DNA of 64,000 nucleotides from contig NZ_CP081299.1 in NCBI RefSeq assembly GCF_019711195.1, forward strand, positions 7,226,501-7,290,500, in the 5' to 3' direction. Source of the DNA: Dyadobacter sp. NIV53 (GTDB lineage Bacteria > Bacteroidota > Bacteroidia > Cytophagales > Spirosomataceae). Position 1 is the first letter of the stretch; every line of letters starts with the position of its first letter. A program made the position numbers and the translations under genes. Shown here in pieces: positions 16,514 to 24,218 of this stretch. The notes beneath the pieces are model-generated. The model saw only the letters and a list, made by a program, of their open reading frames with translations. It was not told the DNA's origin and ran no database searches.

Positions 16514-19500
16514 ACCACTTTAGTTATTTCAAAAATACCAGCACGCGTGGCGCTATACTTCGTGCTTTACAATCCCTTGGAAACGCCCGTGTTGACGGTT
16601 TTTCTCCTGTGCCTGAAAACTTACTTACCCAATCCAGGGTGAGAGGGATTGATATCAATTTATCATTTGGACAGCTCATGCCCAAACCGGTATCGGGAAC
16701 CAAGCCTATCGCCATGATCTTGCCAGGGATCATGGGCAGTAACCTGGATGTGGAGGACAAGCCGGTTTGGGTGAATTTTCTAAAATTCGTTTCAGGCGGT
16801 CTGTCGCTGCTGGAACATAGTATTAATAATAACAAAAATGTCACGGCCCCTTCGGTGGTAGGTGATTCGTACAGTAAACTTTACCGGCATCTTTCTTCGG
16901 AATATGATGTGACTGTATTCCCCTTTGACTGGCGTTTGTCAATGCAAACCAATACGGCATTTTTCAACGCTAAAATTAAAGAATTGATGCAGTTCAAACA
17001 GCCTATTAAGCTTATCGGACATTCGATGGGCGGCGTTTTGATCCGCGATTTTATGATTGATCATCCCGATACTTGGACAGATTTGCAGAAAACCACGGAT
17101 TTTTCTTTACTTTTTCTGGGAGCACCATTAAATGGCTCTTTCAGGATAGCATCAGTATTGTTCGGCAGGGATTCATTGATCAAAAAGCTTGGGTTGATTG
17201 ATACAAAAAATTCCAAAAAAGAACTTTTGGCATTCTTTACCCAGTTTCCTGGCATACTGGCCTTACTTCCTTTTACGACCGATGCCGCCAATGATTTTTC
17301 AAACACGGGTACATGGCAAAAAATGCGGGATGCCCATGGAGATAATAACTGGCCTATCCCTGACGCAGCTTTACTTGCTGATTTCAAGAAATACCGTGAC
17401 AATGTCCTTGATCCAAATAATACGCTGGACTTCTCAAAAGCAGTATACATTGCTGGCATGGCCGGAAGCCCTGAAGGTACCATATCAGGCTACCGGATTG
17501 TTCCAAAAAGTATTTTTAACAGAAATAGATTGAAACTGGAATTTCTGGCGACTTTGGAAGGAGATGGCAGCGTTACCTGGGAAAGCGGCATACCAGGAAA
17601 AATGATCCAATCTGAAAACGTATATTATTCATCGGTAGAGCACGGTGAGCTTGCAAACGATGAAAGTCTGTTCGCAGGAATCTCAGATATTTTAAAGGTA
17701 GGATCGACAAAAAAACTGTCGAAAAGCCGTCCGATGGTATCCAGAGGAATTGGCACCGAGTTTACGGCACCAGAATCGTTTGACTTTGATTCGTCAGACG
17801 CAGGGCTAAAAAGTGCAATACTGGGTTTGAGTTCACCGGAACGCGGAGTCAAGACCGTGGAGCTGCCCATTATTGTTTCTGTCACGCATGGCAATCTCAA
17901 ATACGCATCCTACCCACTTTTGATAGGACACTTTGAAAGAGATGGAATTATGTCGGCGGAAAAAGCGGTTGATGAACATTTGGGAAAAGAATTAACCCGC
18001 AGACTGCAGCTGGAACTTTACCCGGGAGAAGTAGGCACCAGTATGCATGTATCTTCTTCTGATAACTCAGACTTCAAAGGGGTCATTGTTTTGGGTTTGG
18101 GTAAACAAGGAGAATTGAATGAAAGGTATCTGGTTAAAACGGTTGAGCAAGGCATTAGCAGTTACCTGACAAGCCTGATTACAAGCAAAGACAAATCTTT
18201 TGTAACTGATCAAAAAGCCGGAATATCGGCATTGATCATTGGCTCGGGTTATGGGGGCCTGGGTATAGAAAATTGCATCAGGGCTATTTTGGAAGGTGCA
18301 CAGAATGCCAACCAAAAGATACAGGCAGCATATGGTCAAAAGGCAGTCAGGATTAATGATTTAGAGTTTATCGAGCTCTATCAGGACAACATACTGACCT
18401 GTATGAAAGCGCTTAAAACGCTTGAACGTGCCGAGGGAACAGGATTGTCGATACAAAGAAGTAATTCGGGTATTGTCGAGCAGATGGGCCGCAGGCTGCG
18501 GATCCCTATGGAATCGACTGTTGAATGGTGGACAAGAATCACCGTAAGGCGGTATTTAGATGAAGACAACGTGCCGGAACATGTTAAAAAAGGATTACTC
18601 TTTACTATTACCACAGATGCGGCCAGGATTGAGGAACGGTCATTGTTCACTTCCGGGAATGAAATCACCAATCTTTTAAAAGCGGCCTCAGCTGAGGGCA
18701 GATGGACCCCTGAATTAGCAAAAACTTTATTTGAACTGCTGATTCCCAATGACTTTAAATCGCTTGTCAAACGTCTTAGCAACATCATATTACAGCTTGA
18801 CGAATTCACAGCATCGTTCCCATGGGAGCTATTGCAGGACACTTTGTTTAACGGCTCCCCGCTTAGCATCAATTCCGGATTGATCCGTCAGTTTACAACC
18901 AGGAATTTCAGGGTTATCATCAATTCAATTAATACCAGCACGGCACTTGTTGTAGCTGATCCGGATTTGACAAATCCAAATATGCAGCTTCCTGCGGCTT
19001 TAATGGAAGGTTCAAAAGTTTCACAGCTGCTTTTGGATCAGGGTTATGGTGTTATCCAGGAAAACAGGTCAACGTCGGACAGGATACTTACTAAATTGTA
19101 TAGCCAGAATTACAAAATCCTTCATCTGGCAGGCCATGGTGTTTTTGAATTCGGAGAGCAAAAGCAAACCGGAATGCTGATAGGGAAGGATATCTTTCTG
19201 ACACCAGCGCATATCGACCAGATGAGCAGTGTCCCTGAGCTGGTATTCGTAAACTGTTGCTTTCTGGGTCAAACAGAAGCAAGGTCGGAGGAATATACCC
19301 AAAATCGTTATCAGCTGGCAGCAAATCTGGGAACCCAACTGATCAGGATTGGTGTAAAGGCAGTAGTAGTTGCGGGATGGGCGGTTAGTGATGATGCGGC
19401 CCTTTATTTTTCAGAATGTTTCTACCGGGCTATGCTTGAAGGCCGAACCTTTGGAGAAGCAGCCAAAAAAGGCAGAAAGGCCGTTTTTGAGTTGTACAAG

Positions 19501-19950
19501 AACCGGTCAAATACCTGGGGAGCTTATCAATGTTATGGCGACCCATTTTACCGCCTGGCAGCAATATACGGGCATAATCATTATGAATATGATTTTGAGA
19601 TCCCTGCTCTGGCAGAAATGGAGCTGACCAATTTGAAAAATGAATTGGATTCTGGAAGTGAAACCAACCAAGTCATGGCTAAGTTAAATGCAATTAACCT
19701 GGCATTAAAAAAAGACAACCTCTCCAATGCGAATATCACAGAATTGCTGGCAGCCATTTATGCTGCCCTGGGCATGTATAAGGAGGCCATTGCCCAATTC
19801 GAAAAGTTGAGTACCATTACCAACGCAACCTTTACACTGAAAGCGCTCGAACAGTATTGCAATGTAAAGGTTAAATTTTTCCTTCAGGAAGTCAAAATGG
19901 GTCAGAAATCCGCTACTAGATGCAATCAAAGACATAAAATCCGTCATTAA
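16447..19950 (+). CDS. CHAT/hydrolase protein, central piece (hydrolase 2 + CHAT)
   Basis: This is 1167 residues in the frame continuing the previous piece. Residues about 85-330 are a second alpha/beta hydrolase (LCAT/PGAP1-like lipase type): IAMILPGIMGSNL, then LIGHSMGGVLIRDF with nucleophile Ser193. At about 540-570, VIVLGLGKQGELNERY resembles the N-terminal domain of M17 aminopeptidases. Residues about 800-1040 are a CHAT domain (caspase-like protease): His897 in ILHLAGHGVF and Cys938 in LVFVNCCFLG, then a GWAVSDDAALYF segment and AYQCYGDPFY near the end. Helical TPR-like repeats begin at about 1080 (ALGMYKEAIAQFEKL). The frame is lost near 19874-19900; reading on gives NPLLDAIKDIKSVIKDL and the piece at 20003. 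No signal peptide, so cytoplasmic. It probably cleaves protein when triggered; substrate unknown. Confidence 0.85.
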   Translation: MYQGTRRSNGSAQFFLDESPDVNHFSYFKNTSTRGAILRALQSLGNARVDGFSPVPENLLTQSRVRGIDINLSFGQLMPKPVSGTKPIAMILPGIMGSNLDVEDKPVWVNFLKFVSGGLSLLEHSINNNKNVTAPSVVGDSYSKLYRHLSSEYDVTVFPFDWRLSMQTNTAFFNAKIKELMQFKQPIKLIGHSMGGVLIRDFMIDHPDTWTDLQKTTDFSLLFLGAPLNGSFRIASVLFGRDSLIKKLGLIDTKNSKKELLAFFTQFPGILALLPFTTDAANDFSNTGTWQKMRDAHGDNNWPIPDAALLADFKKYRDNVLDPNNTLDFSKAVYIAGMAGSPEGTISGYRIVPKSIFNRNRLKLEFLATLEGDGSVTWESGIPGKMIQSENVYYSSVEHGELANDESLFAGISDILKVGSTKKLSKSRPMVSRGIGTEFTAPESFDFDSSDAGLKSAILGLSSPERGVKTVELPIIVSVTHGNLKYASYPLLIGHFERDGIMSAEKAVDEHLGKELTRRLQLELYPGEVGTSMHVSSSDNSDFKGVIVLGLGKQGELNERYLVKTVEQGISSYLTSLITSKDKSFVTDQKAGISALIIGSGYGGLGIENCIRAILEGAQNANQKIQAAYGQKAVRINDLEFIELYQDNILTCMKALKTLERAEGTGLSIQRSNSGIVEQMGRRLRIPMESTVEWWTRITVRRYLDEDNVPEHVKKGLLFTITTDAARIEERSLFTSGNEITNLLKAASAEGRWTPELAKTLFELLIPNDFKSLVKRLSNIILQLDEFTASFPWELLQDTLFNGSPLSINSGLIRQFTTRNFRVIINSINTSTALVVADPDLTNPNMQLPAALMEGSKVSQLLLDQGYGVIQENRSTSDRILTKLYSQNYKILHLAGHGVFEFGEQKQTGMLIGKDIFLTPAHIDQMSSVPELVFVNCCFLGQTEARSEEYTQNRYQLAANLGTQLIRIGVKAVVVAGWAVSDDAALYFSECFYRAMLEGRTFGEAAKKGRKAVFELYKNRSNTWGAYQCYGDPFYRLAAIYGHNHYEYDFEIPALAEMELTNLKNELDSGSETNQVMAKLNAINLALKKDNLSNANITELLAAIYAALGMYKEAIAQFEKLSTITNATFTLKALEQYCNVKVKFFLQEVKMGQKSATRCNQRHKIRH

Positions 19951-20002
19951 AGATCTGGATACGCTTATCAAATTCGGCGAAACCGCCGAACGTTACAACA
20001 TT

Positions 20003-20602
20003 TTGGGCAGCACTTACAAGCGGTTGGGTTTGCTTAGCAAAGATACCGCAAAAGAAAATGCTTACCTGGAGGCCTCGGATGCCTACAAGAAAGCGGATAA
20101 TCTTTCACCTGCAAAAGACAAATATTATCCTATCACGAACTGGATTGCGATTGATCACGCAATATCCTTAAAAAAAACAGGAAAAAAGGGCAAACCGAAA
20201 GAAACAATTGCCGACCAAAATGACGAAAGCCCGGTTGATAAATCGGGCGATTGGACTAAGTTGCTGGAATCTGCGTTGGCTGCAAGGCCTGTCAGGTCCC
20301 AGGGAAAGAAAAACTTCTGGGATTTTGTGGCCGAAGCGGATATCAGGTTTTGCCAACTGCTTTTACACTATTCTCAGGAAGAATTTGATAAAATGTCCAG
20401 GCTTTACCAGAAAATATGGCATTTCGCAGGACACCAGGGTAACCGTCTTGGGACGTTAGAGCATCTGGATATTTTAATTGATTTATACGGTTTTGTAGGT
20501 GAAAATAAGATTATAAAAATGATTGAAAAGTGTAAGGTTTTGCTGGAAGGAGGCAGTGTCGACACTAACCTAACCAGTGGGCAAGAAGGTATTACCAATT
20601 AA
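20003..20602 (+). CDS. CHAT/hydrolase protein, C-terminal TPR piece
   Basis: 199 residues from an internal Met. The frame is open from about 19902 and continues the CHAT protein after a one-base shift. It contains TPR-like helices (LIKFGETAERYNILGSTYKR upstream and LEASDAYKKADNLSP) and a helical C-terminus (KMIEKCKVLLEGG). The ERYN-LGS-YKR-L pattern resembles the TPR region of bacterial DUF4071/TRAFs-binding proteins, matching the neighbouring gene at 20791. It is not an independent gene. Confidence 0.7.
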   Translation: MGSTYKRLGLLSKDTAKENAYLEASDAYKKADNLSPAKDKYYPITNWIAIDHAISLKKTGKKGKPKETIADQNDESPVDKSGDWTKLLESALAARPVRSQGKKNFWDFVAEADIRFCQLLLHYSQEEFDKMSRLYQKIWHFAGHQGNRLGTLEHLDILIDLYGFVGENKIIKMIEKCKVLLEGGSVDTNLTSGQEGITN

Positions 20603-20646
20603 ACTAAACCTTTAAAGCGGTTAAAAAGTAAAATTAATTATATGTT

Positions 20647-20772
20647 ATGGAAGTGACTGTTGAACTTCGAAACGAAAGCTTTCCAATCCGAAACAAATAC
20701 GCGCAATTGATCGGTGTGGAGACCTTTGACGATCCTGAGTTTGAAAATATTGCGGGTATGCAGCGCGATTAA
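20647..20772 (+). CDS. 41-residue ORF between CHAT and DUF4071 genes
   Basis: ATG 20647 encodes MEVTVELRNESFPIRNKYAQ and ends IAGMQRD. It begins 45 bases after the CHAT gene stop and ends 18 bases before the next start, so it would fit a co-transcribed operon. The acidic composition and beta-like N-terminus suggest a short folded peptide or the start of a larger, damaged gene. I do not recognise it. A similar short frame begins at 15141 (MEIISQLKFRGVPV) before the CHAT gene. Confidence 0.45.
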   Translation: MEVTVELRNESFPIRNKYAQLIGVETFDDPEFENIAGMQRD

Positions 20773-20790
20773 AGTTAGATATACTTTCAT

Positions 20791-21183
20791 ATGAAGACTT
20801 ATTGTTTTGTAATAACTTCTTTTGATAAAAAACCAAATATCAAGGATCTTCAGGCAAAATTTGAGGCTAAAAAGGTGGATGAACCAATCCAGAAAATTGA
20901 CTTTGATAAAATTTATGAAGAATTGATTAAACCGGCAATTATTAAAGCCGGCATGGAACCGTTAATTGAGCGGGAAGAAACCACCTTCGGCTCGATTCAT
21001 AAGACGATGTATGAGAAAATCATTCTCTGTGAGTTCTGCATTGCCGATTTAACCAATGCCAACCCAAATGCTTACTATGAATTGGGGATGCGTTATGCGG
21101 TCAGACCCTTTACTACGATACCGATCATTGCTTCTTCTCACTTTCCTTTACCCTTTGACATTGGCTTTGACCGCACATTTGCT
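20791..21183 (+). pseudogene. DUF4071/TRAFs-binding-type N-domain, truncated by ISa
   Basis: About 131 genuine residues: MKTYCFVITSFDKKP, DFDKIYEELIKPAIIKAGME, SIHKTMYEKIILCEFCIADL, NANPNAYYELGMRYAVRPFT and LPFDIGFDRTFA. This is the Rossmann-like (TIR / nucleoside-deoxyribosyltransferase-like) N-terminal domain found before TPRs in bacterial proteins annotated DUF4071 or TRAFs-binding. It has the usual SIHK-M-E, ADLT-AN-N-YYELG and RP signatures; the Glu of YYELG matches the catalytic position of the fold. ISa starts at 21184, so the frame runs 11 codons into the IS and stops at 21216. The TPR half is missing here. It lies directly downstream of the CHAT gene and probably served in the same system. 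Confidence 0.78.
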
Positions 21184-21264
21184 TGTAAATCGTCAGCAAA
21201 AAGTGGACAATTTTAACTAAAAACTAAGAGAGTGTTTTCCCCTTGAGTTCTTAACTTTAATATT

Positions 21265-21634
21265 ATGGGAAACACAAAAAAATCAACTCCGGAAAATTAC
21301 ATTAAAGACATTCGTCTTAAGACCAGACGTATCTTCACCGCAGAACAAAAGATTCTGATTGTGATGGAAGCCCTTCGGGCCGAATTACCCATCGCTGAAT
21401 TGTGCCGAAAATACAGTATCAACGAATCTCAATTCTACAAATGGATCGGCCCGCCGAAGCGATAATGAATTTCTTGAAGCTGGCAAAAAGCGGCTCCAGG
21501 GAGACGTAACAAGAGAGGCTACCACAGATGAAGTAGCTGAACTACGCAAAGAAAATACGCGGCTCAAGGAGATGGTCGCCGACCTGGTCCTGAGGTATGA
21601 TATTGTAAAAAAAAGTTTGAACATGCTGGACTAA
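21265..21634 (+). pseudogene. ISa OrfA, one-base frameshift
   Basis: OrfA starts MGNTKKSTPENYIKDIRLKT with an HTH (LPIAELCRKYSINESQFYKW). It stops early at 21465. With one C removed from CCC at about 21451-21453, it continues RRSDNEFLEAGKKRLQGD and the coiled-coil VAELRKENTRLKEMVADLVL, ending at 21634. It is the usual HTH-plus-zipper OrfA of IS3 elements. Confidence 0.75.
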
Positions 21635-21654
21635 CCCATAAATATAAAAAGTTT

Positions 21655-22669
21655 ATGAGATTATCTGCATCGGAGAAGTACGAAATCATCCAGACTGTGA
21701 CCCGTTCAGAGTTGGGTGTAAAAAAGACGTTGCAAGAGTTTGGGATAGCCAGAAGCACGTTTTACAAATGGTACAACAGCTATCTTGATCAGGGATACGA
21801 TGGGCTTTTGGATAAGGAAAAAGCTTCTGGAAGACAATGGAACAGTATACCCCAGCAGCAGAAGGACCTGGTTGTTGAAGTAGCACTTAACAAAGTGGAC
21901 CTGTCAGCCCGTGAACTAGCCCATTACATCACCGATGAGCAACAGATATTTATTTCTGAATCAAGCGTTTATCGTATATTGAAGCAGCGGGGACTGATCA
22001 CTGCTCCAAGCCATATTTTAATTTCTGCATCTGATGAATTTAAAGACAAAACATCCTTTGTACATCAAATGTGGCAAACCGATTTCACATATTTTAAAAT
22101 AGTGGGTTGGGGGGTATTATTATCGGGCGGCGAACCGCTTGAGCACGGTTCTGGACGATTATAGCAGGTATATCATTCATTGGGAGCTGTGCAGCAGTAT
22201 GAAGGCTGATGATGTGAAAAGAACCATTGATCAGGCAGTAAAGAAGGCCAGGATTAAAAGTAAAGCCAAGCCGAAACTGCTCTCTGATAACGGAGCTTGT
22301 TACATATCCGGCGAGCTGGGTGACTATCTGAAAAACACGGTTAAAATGCAGCAAGTTCATGGTCGCCCGGCTCATCCTCAGACGCAAGGCAAAATCGAGC
22401 GATACCACAGAACGATGAAATAATGTGGCCGCCATGGAATGGTCAAGCTCAACAATTTCTATCATCCGGATGAGCTGCGGGAGGCACTAAGTGAATTTGT
22501 CGATCGCTATAACAACCAGCGTTATCATGAGTCCCTGAATAATCTCACACCCGCAGATGTCTATTTTGGAAGAGGTGATGCGATCTTAAAAAGAAGAGAG
22601 GAAATTAAAAAGCAAACTTTGAAACAAAGAAAAAATCAGTATTTAAATCAAAAATTAATAGTTTTATAA
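21655..22669 (+). pseudogene. ISa OrfB transposase, disrupted
   Basis: HTH N-terminus (SEKYEIIQTVTRSELGVKK, FGIARSTFYKWYNSYLDQG), then the DDE core in three stretches: QTDFTYFKIVGWG to 22164, LDDYSRYIIHW and LLSDNGACYISGELGDYL to 22423, and HPDELREALSEFVDRYNNQR to 22669. A G6 run (22109-22114) shifts the frame once. An in-frame TAA at 22421 lies just after KIERYHRTMK and is also present in the 2710-3023 fragment. As written no full transposase is made. Confidence 0.8.
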
Positions 22670-22777
22670 AGCGGAAAATACTCTCTAAGCATTTGTCCAA
22701 GTTGGTTTGAAGACATACAAGCTTCCCTAAAAATAGGACAGTAAAATTTTAGACAAATTTTCTAATTTTAAACTGTT

Positions 22778-23044
22778 ATGAAAGGGACAAAATTTACCGA
22801 AACACAAATTGTCAAGATCCTGAAGGATTTAGATACTGGCAAACCTGCGCTAGAAATTGCCAGAGAACATGGGATATCAAAGGCTACACTTTATAATTGG
22901 CGAAAAAAGTACAACGGCATGGGAGCTTCGGAACTGTCTGAATTGAAAGCTCTCAAGGAAGAAAATCGCCGGTTAAAGCACATGTATGCTGAGCTTGCAC
23001 TGGATCACAGACTCGCTAAGAAGATTATCGAAAAAAAGCTCTAA
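22778..23044 (+). CDS. ISb OrfA (HTH protein), copy 2
   Basis: The 88-residue intact OrfA shows MKGTKFTETQIVKILKDLD, HTH ISKATLYNWRKKYNG, and zipper ELKALKEENRRLKHMYAEL ending RLAKKIIEKKL. It is the standard IS3 OrfA that binds the terminal repeats and joins OrfB. Confidence 0.9.
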   Translation: MKGTKFTETQIVKILKDLDTGKPALEIAREHGISKATLYNWRKKYNGMGASELSELKALKEENRRLKHMYAELALDHRLAKKIIEKKL

Positions 23045-23061
23045 AGCCTGTTCAAAAGCGA

Positions 23062-23878
23062 TTGATTGCAACAGAAATTTCTGGAGAAGGGTTTAGCATT
23101 GAACGGGCTTGCAAAGTATTAAACCTGAGTCGAAGCGTTTATTATTATAAAGCTGTTAAAGACGATAGTGCAGTTATTGATAAACTTAACGAATTGTCGG
23201 AAACTTATCCGACCAGAGGTTTTGACTGGTATTATGGCTATTTTCGAAATGAAGGCCTAGGTTGGAATAGAAAACGGGTTCTGCGGATTTATCGTAAAAT
23301 GAATTTAAAACTCAGACGGAGACGTAAAAAACGTCTTTTGACCAGGCCTAAACAGCCATTAATTGAAGCTAAAGCGCTAAATGATACATGGAGCATGGAT
23401 TTCGTTAGTGATGCACTTAGCACTGGTCGTCGTGTTCGAGTTCTGAACATAATTGACGATTCAACCAGAGAAATTTTAGCAGCACATGCGATTATTCAAT
23501 TTGTTCTCAAAAAGTAATAGAAGTACTGGATCATCTGAAATCAGAAAGAGGATTACCAAAATCAATTAGAACAGACAACGGGCCGGAGTTTATTAGTAAG
23601 AAATTAGCTAAATGGTGTGAGAAAGAACAGATCGAACAAAAATTTATCCAACCGGGGAAACCCATGCAAAATGGATTTAACGAACGCCTGAACAGAACAT
23701 ATCGTGAAGATGTTCTTGATGCTTATTTTTTGATTCATTGGAACAGTTAAGGATTATATCTGATAATTGGATGTACGATTACAACAATAACCACCCGCAC
23801 AGATCACTAAACAGGATGACTCCAAATCAAAAGAGGCTGATATTGGAAAGCGAACACAAAGGGGAAAAAGAAATTTAA
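23062..23878 (+). pseudogene. ISb OrfB transposase, copy 2, frameshifted
   Basis: Same sequence as 12649-13467, except a C lost at about 23489 (CATGCG for CATGCCG) ends the first frame at 23517, and a T lost in the run at 23726-23731 shifts it again. Otherwise DDE residues are present (MDFVSDAL, RTDNGPEF, NGFNERLNRT). Both differences are homopolymer or dinucleotide indels and may be sequencing errors. Confidence 0.85.
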
Positions 23879-23935
23879 TTAAAATTCAATTACTAAAGTC
23901 CAACAAATCACTGTACTAAGAAGGGGAAGCATACA

Positions 23936-24218
23936 CTTACACAAATACCTTTTATTGATTAACACAAGTTTAGAGAACTACATATATTAGCTAATACTAA
24001 TCTTAAAATATAAGCATCACTTGCCAATTGCTAACATCCCACAACTATATAATTTAGTAGTACATTAATAGTATTAGAACTACTACCTGTCCACTAAAAT
24101 ATGTTCGAGGCATGCTGGAAAATTTAGTGCTGACTACTTCATGCCTGTCCGACAAGTCAAGTCTTAACTCATTCACGTCATTTGGAATTGAAGGTCTGCG
24201 GCTATTTTGAAACCGTTG
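23936..24218. other. intergenic at 3' side of RHS gene
   Basis: AT-rich. No ORF of immunity-protein size is visible on the minus strand downstream of the RHS gene, where one would be expected. The ISb tip lies at 23935. Confidence 0.5.

Larger units (their letters stand above)
21184..22719 (+). mobile_element. ISa (IS3 family), full-length copy
   Basis: This 1536-bp element has inverted repeats TGTAAATCGTCA (left) and TGTATGTCTTCA (right, inward); further in both carry TGGACAA and CTAAGAGAGT-TTTTCC. It encodes OrfA and OrfB of the IS3 family. It interrupts the DUF4071-type gene, and its right tip merges with the left tip of ISb copy 2. No target duplication is recognisable, so a deletion followed insertion or the IS pair moved together. 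Confidence 0.9.
22719..23935 (+). mobile_element. ISb (IS3 family), copy 2
   Basis: Same element as at 11031-13524 without the nested ISc. The right end matches exactly (AAGGGGAAGCATACA). The first three bases of the left tip (TGT) are replaced by the tip of ISa: ISa ends ...GACATACA and ISb continues AGCTTCCC. OrfA is intact and OrfB carries two one-base deletions relative to copy 1. The two copies are direct repeats about 10 kb apart. Confidence 0.9.
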
